DNA from: Methanobacterium sp.
GTDB taxonomy: Archaea > Methanobacteriota > Methanobacteria > Methanobacteriales > Methanobacteriaceae
Assembly (NCBI RefSeq): GCF_038562635.1
Contig: NZ_JBCFBO010000001.1
Location: forward strand, 1,216,543-1,280,542
Direction: 5' to 3'
Length of the DNA stretch: 64,000 bases
Position numbers and translations under genes: made by a program. Below the pieces are notes generated by a model. It saw nothing but the letters and a program-made list of their open reading frames with translations, made no database searches and had not been told where the DNA came from. Each line of letters starts with the position of its first letter. Position 1 is the first letter of the stretch. Positions 56,522 through 64,000 of this stretch are shown here, in pieces.

Positions 56522-57361
56522 ATGAAACCAGACATAAGATTCGGTCCAGCAGGAAGACCCACAGGATACAAAGGTAAAACCACACAAGTTTGCGATTATA
56601 TTAAAAAAGTAGGGCTTGATGCTTTTGAGTATCAAGCTACTTACGGAGTTAGGATATCAAAACAGTCTGCACTTGAACTTGGCGAAAATGCAGCCAAAAA
56701 TGATATCCTGGTTTCAATGCATGGCCCCTACTATATCAATTTATGCTCACAAAAAGAGGATACAATTAAAAAATCAGTTGAAAGATTAGTTCAGTCTGCA
56801 AAAGCAGGAGAATGGATGAATTCATACAGAACAGTTTTTCACATGGGGTTTTATACAAAATATTCTCCAGATGAGGCCATGAAAAAATGTAAAGCTGCTA
56901 TTTCTGAACTCTTAGAAAAAGTTGAAGCGCTTGGAATTAACAATTATACATTTGCGCCAGAAACTACTGGTAAAAAGTCGCAGTTTGGATCACTTGACGA
57001 GCTGATAGAAATATGCCTGTCTTTTGATAATTTTACCCCAACAGTAGACTTTGCACACATGCATGCACGGTCTGGAGGAATTATTAAAACTAAAGAGGAT
57101 TATGCAAAGATATTTGATAAAATAGAAAATGAATTGGGTTTAAAATCACTTCACTGTCATTTTACAAAGATAGAATACACAGATGCTGGTGAGAAAAAAC
57201 ATCATATACTCTCTGATTCAAACTTTGGACCTCCCCTTACCCCTTTACTTGAATTAATTTCAGAAAATGGATTTAATGTCACTTTAATATGTGAAACTCC
57301 TTACCTGGATATTGATGCATTGGAAATGAAAAAAGAATACAGCAGTATTTTGAGGGGATAA
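56522..57361 (+). CDS. nfo: Endonuclease IV (AP endonuclease)
   Basis: The 279-residue TIM-barrel nuclease cuts DNA at abasic sites. Metal ligands are visible in SMHGPYYINL (His near 66), FHMGFYTKY (near 107), APETTGK (Glu near 145), TVDFAHMHARSGG (Asp/His near 180) and SLHCHFTKIEY. Length agrees with bacterial Nfo (about 285). It lies 55 bp after the radical SAM gene. Confidence 0.9.
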   Translation: MKPDIRFGPAGRPTGYKGKTTQVCDYIKKVGLDAFEYQATYGVRISKQSALELGENAAKNDILVSMHGPYYINLCSQKEDTIKKSVERLVQSAKAGEWMNSYRTVFHMGFYTKYSPDEAMKKCKAAISELLEKVEALGINNYTFAPETTGKKSQFGSLDELIEICLSFDNFTPTVDFAHMHARSGGIIKTKEDYAKIFDKIENELGLKSLHCHFTKIEYTDAGEKKHHILSDSNFGPPLTPLLELISENGFNVTLICETPYLDIDALEMKKEYSSILRG

Positions 57362-57582
57362 AATAGAGCAAATGTCAACCAATAATTCTGTACGACACCA
57401 AAAATAAAGCCATTTTTTCATTTTTTTATGCCCATAGGTTTATATACAATCTGAAGCTAAAGTTTTTATTCCTAATCATACATACCATACTATAAAGATG
57501 TATAAAATTAAACCAACTTACGAATTTTTATATACAAGAAAATTGATTTTTAACATTATATTTAACGCTGGAAGGTGTATTA

Positions 57583-58704
57583 GTGAAATTTAACAATGTA
57601 GCGCCTGATTCATATATAGTAGAGAAAAAAATGCCAACAAGTCAAAACGGGCCTAAAAAAGAAGCCAAAGTTGTTGTCCTACAGTCAGTTGGCTATCCAT
57701 TCCTATGTAATCTGGTTGAAAGCCCAAAGATAGAGATAGTTAATAAAGAACTTTTTGAACTCTATGCAAGGGAACAATGGGAAGGCTATGAAGTTTGCGA
57801 AGGCTCTTTTCTCTTTGATCAAAAACTATTACCTGATTACGCATTTAAAATAATAAAAGCTCATCCAAATAATTCCAAAATAACTGAAAATACCTCAATA
57901 TTCCTTATGGAAAATGAAGAAGACGAGGAAATTAAAAAAATAGAAACCAACGTTAAAATGGATGATGTAATTGGCCAGGAACGTGCAAAAACAAAATGTA
58001 AGATAATAATGAAATATATACAAGAGCCAGAGAAATTTAAAGAATGGGCACCTCGAAACGTTCTTTTCTATGGACAGCCTGGAACAGGGAAAACAATGCT
58101 TGCAAAATCCCTTTCCAACGAACTCAAAGTTCCATTATTCCTTATAAAAGCTACAAGGCTTATAGGAGAGCATGTTGGAGACGGTGCAAGGCAAATACAC
58201 GAGCTATTTGAAGCTGCATCCCAATCAGCTCCTTCAGTTATATTTATAGATGAAATGGACGCCATTGGACTTGATAGGAAATACCAGTCCCTTCGAGGAG
58301 ACGTTTCAGAAGTTGTGAATGCATTACTTACTGAAATGGATGGAATAGACCAGAATTACGGCGTAGTAACTATAGGTGCAACAAACAATCCACACCTGCT
58401 TGACTTTGCAATAAGAAGCCGTTTTGAAGAGGAAATAGAATTTGAGATCCCGGATAAAGACCAGAGACAGAGCATGCTTGAAAACTATATAAAAACTATG
58501 CCCGTTGAAATGAAAGTAGACATTAAAAAGCTGGCAAATATCAGTAAAGGCATGTCTGGAAGGGACATAAAAGAGAGGTTATTAAAAACGGCGCTTCACA
58601 AAGCAATTTCTGAGGATACTGATTTTGTAACATGGGACCATGTAGAATATGCCTTGAACTTATATAAAACTGAGAAAAACGAACCAAAACACATGTTCGC
58701 TTAA
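57583..58704 (+). CDS. AAA+ ATPase with unusual N-terminal domain
   Basis: The 373-residue protein has an N-terminal domain (1-120, VVVLQSVGYPFLCNLVESP) that I do not recognise. A classical AAA module follows: VIGQERAK, GQPGTGKT (164-171), VIFIDEMDAI (219-228), sensor GATNNP and the arginine finger SRFEEEIEF. The lid domain contains SGRDIKERL. It looks like a single-ring AAA related to Cdc48/FtsH-type remodelers. The substrate is unknown. Start GTG 57583 follows AGGTG. Confidence 0.85.
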   Translation: MKFNNVAPDSYIVEKKMPTSQNGPKKEAKVVVLQSVGYPFLCNLVESPKIEIVNKELFELYAREQWEGYEVCEGSFLFDQKLLPDYAFKIIKAHPNNSKITENTSIFLMENEEDEEIKKIETNVKMDDVIGQERAKTKCKIIMKYIQEPEKFKEWAPRNVLFYGQPGTGKTMLAKSLSNELKVPLFLIKATRLIGEHVGDGARQIHELFEAASQSAPSVIFIDEMDAIGLDRKYQSLRGDVSEVVNALLTEMDGIDQNYGVVTIGATNNPHLLDFAIRSRFEEEIEFEIPDKDQRQSMLENYIKTMPVEMKVDIKKLANISKGMSGRDIKERLLKTALHKAISEDTDFVTWDHVEYALNLYKTEKNEPKHMFA

Positions 58705-58879
58705 TTAAACAAAATATATAGAATGTTTTTACACATAAACATTCTAATTTACTTATTTTTTTAAATAGATATTCCATACATTTTTTATCTTAGACATTCC
58801 AATATTTAGAATGCCAATCCAAATATTGATAAATGAAGTTAAATTATAATAAATACAGTTCAATCGGGATGTTGAAATC

Positions 58880-59653
58880 ATGAAAATACATGGAATGTTA
58901 ATGGATTCAGCGAAATATCCACTATTAAATTTAAAATCATTTCTTTCGCTGGGTTTTATGATTTTAATTAGCAGTTTCTTGTTGAGCCAGTACTTTGATT
59001 TTAAAGAGTTTTTCGGAGTTAAATTAAGTGATAGTATTTCACTAGTTGTTATTCTGTTAGCCTTTTTAATATTAAGCATTGCCACAATCTTAGAATCAGG
59101 TTATACATTCAAAATTATTGAAAAAAGTTTAACCGGGATTAAAAAACCCCCTGAAATGAATAATTTCATTCCTATGTTTAAACACGGGATTAATGAAATA
59201 ATTATATTCATCATATATTCTGCAGTACCTATTATTATTTTTCTTATGATTGTAGATGCTCTTTCTACTCAAATAAACTTTGGACTCCCAGGACTGTCTG
59301 AAAATATAATAATCTTACTTATAATCCTTTTAGCGTTCTTATTCTTCATTTCAAATATATTATTTACAGTGGCAATACCCTACATGGCTTTTAAAGGAGG
59401 TTCATTCAAAGAAGCCTTTAAAATAATAGATATATTAAGGAAAATTAAACAAATAGGCTTAAAAGAATTAGTAATTGGATATTTAATTGTAGTTTTAGGC
59501 CTAGTTGCAATTGGGTGGCCAGTATTAGAAGAGATAATAGAATCCGCAAATATAATTGGTTTTGTGATTGCAGAACTTATAATTGCCCCATATATCGTGA
59601 TATTTTCCGCAAGATTCACGGCATTAATATATAAATCCCATCTTTCTCCCTGA
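58880..59653 (+). CDS. DUF4013-type integral membrane protein
   Basis: The 257-residue membrane protein has about six spans, e.g. SLGFMILISSFLLSQY (25-40), LVVILLAFLILSIATI, IIIFIIYSAVPIIIFLMIV and IILLIILLAFLFFISNILF. The pattern with a central YPLLNLKSF-like start fits DUF4013 of methanogens. No enzymatic motif is present. It is a single gene. Confidence 0.72.
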   Translation: MKIHGMLMDSAKYPLLNLKSFLSLGFMILISSFLLSQYFDFKEFFGVKLSDSISLVVILLAFLILSIATILESGYTFKIIEKSLTGIKKPPEMNNFIPMFKHGINEIIIFIIYSAVPIIIFLMIVDALSTQINFGLPGLSENIIILLIILLAFLFFISNILFTVAIPYMAFKGGSFKEAFKIIDILRKIKQIGLKELVIGYLIVVLGLVAIGWPVLEEIIESANIIGFVIAELIIAPYIVIFSARFTALIYKSHLSP

Positions 59654-59804
59654 TACACTGATTAACATCATTATTTTGACTCCATTTTATTAAATATATC
59701 TCAAGAAAAATGATCATAGCTATTCCAATATGAAAAATATCTATGTTTTTGATCAATGGATTTTAATTTTCTTATAATTATTTTTAAAAACCGAAAAGCA
59801 TATA

Positions 59805-59830
59805 TAACAATCGTTATATAACAATTGTTA
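59805..59830 (+). promoter_or_regulatory. Double palindrome operator upstream of the PLP enzyme gene
   Basis: Two copies of AACNATNGTT (59806-59815 AACAATCGTT and 59820-59829 AACAATTGTT) are separated by ATAT. A TATA-like CATATATAA overlaps the left edge, so binding here should block TBP/TFB or polymerase. The same 26-bp pattern stands before thi4 (62641-62666), 23 of 26 positions alike. Confidence 0.6.
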
Positions 59831-59925
59831 CTTAACTGAAGATACTTATCCCCCCATGAGTATTTCATACAGATTAAATGAATGAAACATGAAAAAATAG
59901 GTTTATATTAATAAGGAGGTAGAAT

Positions 59926-61059
59926 ATGAAGTTCAACACAAAATCAGTCCATTCTGGAAGGCAACCGTGTCCCGCAACAGGTGCAATTTCAACTCCCATA
60001 TGGCAGACTTCCAATTTTGTCTTTGATGACTTAGGGAAGCCCAAAGAACATGATTACACCAGAACAAGCAATCCAACAAGAAAAGCACTGGAAGATGCGC
60101 TTGCGGCACTTGAAGGAGGAAATGCAGGATTTGCATTTGCAAGTGGAATGGCTGCAATCACAACAGCAATACACCTCCTGAAAGCAGGCGACCACGTAAT
60201 AGTTTGTGATGATTGTTATGGTGGAACTTACAGGCTTTTTTCCGAGATAATGACCAAATTTGGATTGGAATTTACGTTTTTAAGGCTTGACAATGAAGAA
60301 AAAATCTTAGACGCAATCAAACCAAATACCAAACTAATCTGGACCGAAACCCCATCAAACCCATTACTTAATATCACAGACCTCGAAATGATTTCAAAAA
60401 TTGCAAAAGAACAGGAAATACTCACAATTACAGATAATACATTTTCAAGTCCTTATTTTTTAAGGCCTATTGAATTTGGAATCGACCTTGTACTGCACTC
60501 CACAACAAAATACATAAATGGACACTGTGATGTTATTGGTGGTGTAATAGTTACCACAACAGATAAACTGGCAGAAGATGTCCATTTCCAACTAAATGGA
60601 CTAGGAACTGGTGAAGCACCCTTCGATGCATGGCTTGTTTTAAGAGGACTAAAAACACTGCCTCTTAGAATGGACAAACATGCTGAAAATGCCATTGCTG
60701 TTGCAGAATACCTGCAGGATCATCCAAAGGTTAGTGAAGTATTTTATCCAGGGCTCCCATCCCATAAGGGGCATGAAATAGCTAAAAAGCAGATGAAAGG
60801 GTTTGGAGGAGTGGTATCATTTAAAACTGATTCCAACATAGGTGCATTCTTAAGAAGTCTTAACCTGTTTTCACTTGCAGAATCCCTCGGGGGAGCAGAT
60901 TCACTTGTTGAACACGCTGCAAGTATGAGCCATGCTTCAATGGGTGAAGAAGGCCGTAAAAATGCAGGAATTAGTGATGATCTAATTAGATTGTCAATTG
61001 GACTTGAAGATTCCGCTGATTTAATTGAAGATCTAGATAAAGCACTTTTAAATGCATAA
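59926..61059 (+). CDS. Trans-sulfuration PLP enzyme (cystathionine gamma-synthase/lyase family)
   Basis: The 377-residue fold-type I PLP enzyme has the cofactor lysine Lys195 in HSTTKYINGHCDV. YTRTSNPTR (44-52) and FASGMAAITTA (71-81) form the phosphate contact. It interconverts sulfur amino acids; whether it is a gamma-synthase, gamma-lyase or a methionine gamma-lyase-like enzyme cannot be told by eye. The ATG follows AAGGAGG, about 95 bp after a double-palindrome operator. Confidence 0.9.
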   Translation: MKFNTKSVHSGRQPCPATGAISTPIWQTSNFVFDDLGKPKEHDYTRTSNPTRKALEDALAALEGGNAGFAFASGMAAITTAIHLLKAGDHVIVCDDCYGGTYRLFSEIMTKFGLEFTFLRLDNEEKILDAIKPNTKLIWTETPSNPLLNITDLEMISKIAKEQEILTITDNTFSSPYFLRPIEFGIDLVLHSTTKYINGHCDVIGGVIVTTTDKLAEDVHFQLNGLGTGEAPFDAWLVLRGLKTLPLRMDKHAENAIAVAEYLQDHPKVSEVFYPGLPSHKGHEIAKKQMKGFGGVVSFKTDSNIGAFLRSLNLFSLAESLGGADSLVEHAASMSHASMGEEGRKNAGISDDLIRLSIGLEDSADLIEDLDKALLNA

Positions 61060-61371
61060 TTATTCCAGATAAAGAAGATTTAAATAACTTTTAATTTTCT
61101 TTAATTTAATTTTTATATTTAAAATTCTAAATATAAACCCAAGAAGAAATAAATTTTGAATTGTCCTTTTAATTTAAAATCAGGGATAACTTTTAAAGTC
61201 CATAACTATTCTTGACTTAAATGACAAATAACATCTAATCATTAAATTAACTAAATTTAATAAAGATTTAATTATAAACCAGTACTTTAAATTATTTATA
61301 TTAGACAATGAACAGGATAATAAGTAAATATTAAAATACGATGAATTATTTTTTAAATTGGAGGAATTACA
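61060..61371 (+). other. AT-rich gap before thiI
   Basis: This 312-bp spacer has no coding frame. A TATA-like AAATTATTTATATTAG (61290-61305) is a candidate thiI promoter. No repeat or RNA gene was recognised. Confidence 0.4.
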
Positions 61372-62520
61372 ATGAATTATGATCTTATAATTGTAAGATA
61401 TGGGGAGATTGGGGTTAAAAGCCCAAAAGTAAGGCGTAGATTTGAAAACAAGCTCATATCTAACATAAAACGCAAATTAAAATGCAGAATAGATATAAAC
61501 CAGGGAAGGGTATTCCTGTATCCTGAAAATTTTGATGATGCATATAACGTATTGAGTAAAACAATGGGCATAGTATCATTCAGCCCTGTAATCTCTACAG
61601 AGACTGATTTTGATGTTATTGAAGAAACTGTCAACAAGTATGTGGAAAATTTAATAGCTGAAGGCTCATTTTCAAAAGAAAACACATTTGCAATAAGATG
61701 CAGAAGAGTAGGAAATCATGAATTCTCAAGCCATGAAATGGCAGGATTTTGCGGTTCAGTAGTTGTTAAAGCTACAGGTGCACCGGTTGATCTAAGTAAT
61801 CCTGATTTTAAACTCTTTGTGGAAGTTAGGGATAGTAAAACTTATATCTACCACGAAAAGATCCAGGGAATAGGGGGCCTCCCTATTGGAACACAGGGCA
61901 AAGTTATTTCACTTGTATCTGGAGGTATTGATTCTCCTGTTGCAACATTTTTAATGATGAAAAGAGGAGTTGAAGTTATAATACTTCATTTTAACAACTA
62001 CCCTTACACCGGAGGATCCAATGAGAAGGTACTTAAAATTGTTGATAAACTCAATGAATACTCACCTACTCCACTTAAGTATTATGAGGCAGGGTACGGA
62101 GAATACCTCAAAAAATGCATTGAAGACGCCCCTGTCCGTTTAACATGTGTCCTGTGTAAAAGTGGAATGTATAAAATCGCAGCAGAAATCGCCGAAAAAG
62201 AAGGTGCCCTTGCAATCGTTGATGGAAGCAGTTTAGGACAGGTAGCATCACAAACCCTGCCAAATATACTTGCAACAAGGTACCCAACAGCCATGCCAGT
62301 TTTAAGTCCTTTAATTGGACTTGATAAAATTGAAATTGAAGAAATAGGGAAAAAAATAGGCACCCTCGATATTTCTATACTTCCTGCACCAGGATGTACA
62401 GCTGTTCCACAGTATCCTGAGACAAATGCAAAACTGGATAAAGTTTTAGATGTTCTGGACGAAATTGATTTTGACGCGGAAGTTAAAAAGATTGTTTCTT
62501 CCATTAAAACTGAAGAATAA
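61372..62520 (+). CDS. thiI: tRNA 4-thiouridine synthase ThiI
   Basis: The 382-residue protein has an N-terminal ferredoxin-like plus THUMP domain (1-170, YGEIGVKSPKVRRRFENKL) and a PP-loop ATP pyrophosphatase domain with SGGIDS (183-188). It thiolates U8 of tRNA; the rhodanese domain of the E. coli enzyme is absent, as in other methanogens. Conserved cysteines are Cys259, Cys262 and Cys342. The ATG follows GGAGG. It stands between two genes sharing an operator. Confidence 0.95.
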   Translation: MNYDLIIVRYGEIGVKSPKVRRRFENKLISNIKRKLKCRIDINQGRVFLYPENFDDAYNVLSKTMGIVSFSPVISTETDFDVIEETVNKYVENLIAEGSFSKENTFAIRCRRVGNHEFSSHEMAGFCGSVVVKATGAPVDLSNPDFKLFVEVRDSKTYIYHEKIQGIGGLPIGTQGKVISLVSGGIDSPVATFLMMKRGVEVIILHFNNYPYTGGSNEKVLKIVDKLNEYSPTPLKYYEAGYGEYLKKCIEDAPVRLTCVLCKSGMYKIAAEIAEKEGALAIVDGSSLGQVASQTLPNILATRYPTAMPVLSPLIGLDKIEIEEIGKKIGTLDISILPAPGCTAVPQYPETNAKLDKVLDVLDEIDFDAEVKKIVSSIKTEE

Positions 62521-62640
62521 CAAATATAAAACTTAATTATTTTCTAACTTTTATTTTTTAACATCTTTTTTTAAATACTCTTGTTAAATCCTTTAAACCA
62601 CTTATTTCCAAATTAGAAACCCATGCACAATACTTATATG

Positions 62641-62666
62641 TAACGATTGTTATATAACTATTGTTA
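62641..62666 (+). promoter_or_regulatory. Double palindrome operator upstream of thi4
   Basis: AACGATTGTT and AACTATTGTT separated by ATAT lie directly after a TATA-like CTTATATG (62634-62640). They are arranged as in the operator at 59805. Its position, about 25 bp before the thi4 start, suits repression. Confidence 0.6.
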
Positions 62667-62689
62667 AGAAAAAAATGGGGATATTAAAA

Positions 62690-63511
62690 ATGGAAATATT
62701 TGCAAAAATATCTGAAAAAGACGTAACAAAGGCAATTATAGAAGGATTTGCCGAAGAATTCATAGACTACATTGAAAGTGATGTAATCATCGTTGGTGCA
62801 GGTCCAAGCGGCCTTGTAGCTGCTAAAAAACTCGCAGAAAACGGCGTTAAAACACTCTTAATTGAAAGCAACAATTATCTCGGAGGAGGTTTCTGGATAG
62901 GCGGTTACCTCATGAACAAGTTAACAGTAAGGGCACCTGGTCAAAAAATCTTTGATGAGATTGGAGTACCCTACAAAGAAGTAAAAGAAGGCTTATTCGT
63001 TGCAGATGGACCCCATGCATGTTCTAAGTTAATAGCAAGCGCTATGGATGCTGGTGCTAAAGTAATCAACATGACAAAGTTCGATGATGTCGTTGTTCGT
63101 GAAGGGCGCGTTAGTGGTACCGTTATAAACTGGACACCAGTTTCTGCACTTCCAAGAGCAATAACATGTGTTGACCCTGTCGCAATTGAATCTAAAATTG
63201 TAATAGACGCAACTGGACACGACGCAGTAGTTGTAAAGTCTTTAGAAGAACGCGGACTTGTAGATATCGAAGGATTCGAGGGAATGTGGGTTGAAAAATC
63301 AGAAGACGCGATTATTGAACACACAAAAGAAGTGTACCCCGGATTATATGTAACTGGTATGTCTGTTGCAACCACCTTCGGTCAGCCAAGAATGGGCCCT
63401 ACCTTTGGAGGAATGCTTTTATCCGGTGAAAAAGTTGCTGAATTGATTATAGAAAAATTAAAAGGTAGTGAAAACTCCAAAACAAGTGAAACTGCAGCTA
63501 TCAGCAAATAA
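62690..63511 (+). CDS. thi4: Thiamine thiazole synthase/ribose-1,5-bisphosphate isomerase-type Thi4
   Basis: The 273-residue FAD/NAD-fold protein has IIVGAGPSGLVAAKK (residues 33-47) and FWIGGYLMNK. It makes the thiazole part of thiamin from NAD, glycine and sulfur. The sulfur position has Cys160 in ITCVDP, equivalent to the yeast suicide cysteine, whereas M. jannaschii Thi4 has His and uses sulfide. Start ATG 62690 follows GGGGAT; the ATG at 62675 overlaps that site. A T-run ends the transcript (63544-63552). Confidence 0.92.
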   Translation: MEIFAKISEKDVTKAIIEGFAEEFIDYIESDVIIVGAGPSGLVAAKKLAENGVKTLLIESNNYLGGGFWIGGYLMNKLTVRAPGQKIFDEIGVPYKEVKEGLFVADGPHACSKLIASAMDAGAKVINMTKFDDVVVREGRVSGTVINWTPVSALPRAITCVDPVAIESKIVIDATGHDAVVVKSLEERGLVDIEGFEGMWVEKSEDAIIEHTKEVYPGLYVTGMSVATTFGQPRMGPTFGGMLLSGEKVAELIIEKLKGSENSKTSETAAISK

Positions 63512-63543
63512 ATTGAATATAACATGGTTTAATGCCATTTAAC

Positions 63544-63552
63544 TTTTTTTTT
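63544..63552 (+). terminator. T-run terminator after thi4
   Basis: Nine T residues about 32 bp after the thi4 stop fit an archaeal intrinsic terminator. Confidence 0.55.
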
Positions 63553-63599
63553 AAATCACATAAATCAAAATATAAAATCTTATTTTTACAACAAATCTG

Positions 63600-64000
63600 G
63601 TTGGTATTATGGCAGCTAAAATCATAGCAGTTTGTACAAGTGAAAAGAAACAGACGAAGAAAATAAATGTTAGAGATGCATGTCTATAAAAGAACATCCC
63701 ATCCCATTTACAATAATTCAGTTGGTATTATGGCAGCTAAAATCATAGCAGTTTGTACAAGTGAAAAGAAACAGACGAAGAAAATAAATGTTAGAGATGC
63801 ATGTCTATAAAAGAACATCCCATCCCATTTACAATAATTCAGTTGGTATTATGGCAGCTAAAATCATAGCAGTTTGTAAAAGTGAAAAGAAACAGACGAA
63901 GAAAATAAATGTTAGAGATGCATGTCTATAAAAGAACATCCCATCCCATTTACAATAATTCAGTTGGTATTATGGCAGCTAAAATCATAGCAGTTTGTAA
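63600..64000 (+). repeat. 121-bp tandem repeat (3.3 copies, continues past window)
   Basis: Units begin at 63600, 63721, 63842 and 63963 (cut by the window end). Copies are almost identical; copies 1 and 2 have TTGTACAAG where copies 3 and 4 have TTGTAAA. Each unit carries a GGTTGGT/AGTTGGT-type sequence and ATG, then a 26-codon frame (first copy 63609-63689) ending TAA. The encoded start MAAKIIAVCTSEKK resembles the N-terminus of MOSC-domain proteins. Confidence 0.9.
63972..64000 (+). CDS. Possible MOSC-domain protein start, cut by window end
   Basis: The last copy of the 121-bp repeat supplies an ATG and the residues MAAKIIAVC before the edge. The earlier copies stop after 26 codons. If the last copy is followed by the intact gene, this would be its true start. 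MOSC-domain proteins handle sulfur or molybdenum cofactors. The call rests on nine residues and on resemblance of the repeated N-terminus, so it is weak. Confidence 0.35.

Noticed and set aside
63609..63689. 26-codon frame as a toxin or peptide gene
   Set aside because: It resembles the beginning of a larger MOSC protein and has no membrane or toxin features.
63600..64000. Tandem 121-bp repeat as a CRISPR array
   Set aside because: Whole units are identical without unique spacers, and no cas gene is in the window.

Overview
The window comes from a methanogenic archaeon of the order Methanobacteriales, most likely a Methanobacterium-type mesophile. The archaeal information machinery (ribosomal P0/L12, Spt5, SecE, TFE, aIF1A, RIO1 kinase, topoisomerase VI) sits beside coenzyme M synthesis (ComA), the methyl-CoM reductase modification factor TfuA and an F420-ligase paralogue. 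The DNA is AT-rich. Many starts are TTG or GTG behind GGTGAT/GGAGG ribosome sites. The genus is an inference.

Layout. 1-4861 (minus): the ftsZ-secE-spt5-rpl11-rpl1-rpl10-rpl12-alaS block; alaS is cut by the window edge. 5138-9970: a pyruvate-kinase-C-like protein, comA, a methyltransferase, a CofE paralogue, tfe and an HD protein. 9997-16760 (minus): an accessory operon in which a DUF4004 (YhbD-like) HTH regulator is followed by two tandem copies of [polymer-forming beta-helix protein - ABC ATPase - ABC-2 permease] and a third polymer-forming protein. 17060-18946: tfuA and a LarE-like sulfur transferase. 19013-22545 (minus): an unknown protein, a CBS protein, two UspA proteins and an amidohydrolase. 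22673-24896 (minus): two secreted proteins with a clan-CD-like His/Cys pair. 25277-29665 (minus): carA and carB. 30043-39234: rimI, UPF0146, a P-type ATPase coupled to cobK, a flavodoxin, a FilR1-type regulator and moeA. 40139-47988: aIF1A, RIO1, a KH protein, top6B/top6A, moaA, hxlB and type II gap. 48189-55302: a probable cell-surface glycan operon (DPPR-synthase-like UbiA, two GT-C membrane enzymes, a PHP phosphoesterase, a flippase-like protein and a DUF362 protein). 55508-63511: radical SAM, endonuclease IV, AAA ATPase, DUF4013, a trans-sulfuration PLP enzyme, thiI and thi4.

The non-coding DNA has structure of its own. Three elements (7550-7708, 37684-38013, 39378-39474) share terminal inverted repeats related to TATAGTGAATRAC and look like non-autonomous mobile elements. 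Several intergenic regions carry strings of short perfect hairpins, nearly all with a 3-nt loop; the longest is 31147-31572. The window ends in a 121-bp tandem repeat whose unit carries the start of what looks like a MOSC-domain gene. The PLP enzyme and thi4 share a 26-bp double-palindrome operator next to their TATA boxes, which suggests common control of sulfur/thiamin genes.

No rRNA, tRNA or CRISPR array was recognised. All calls are by eye, without database searches.
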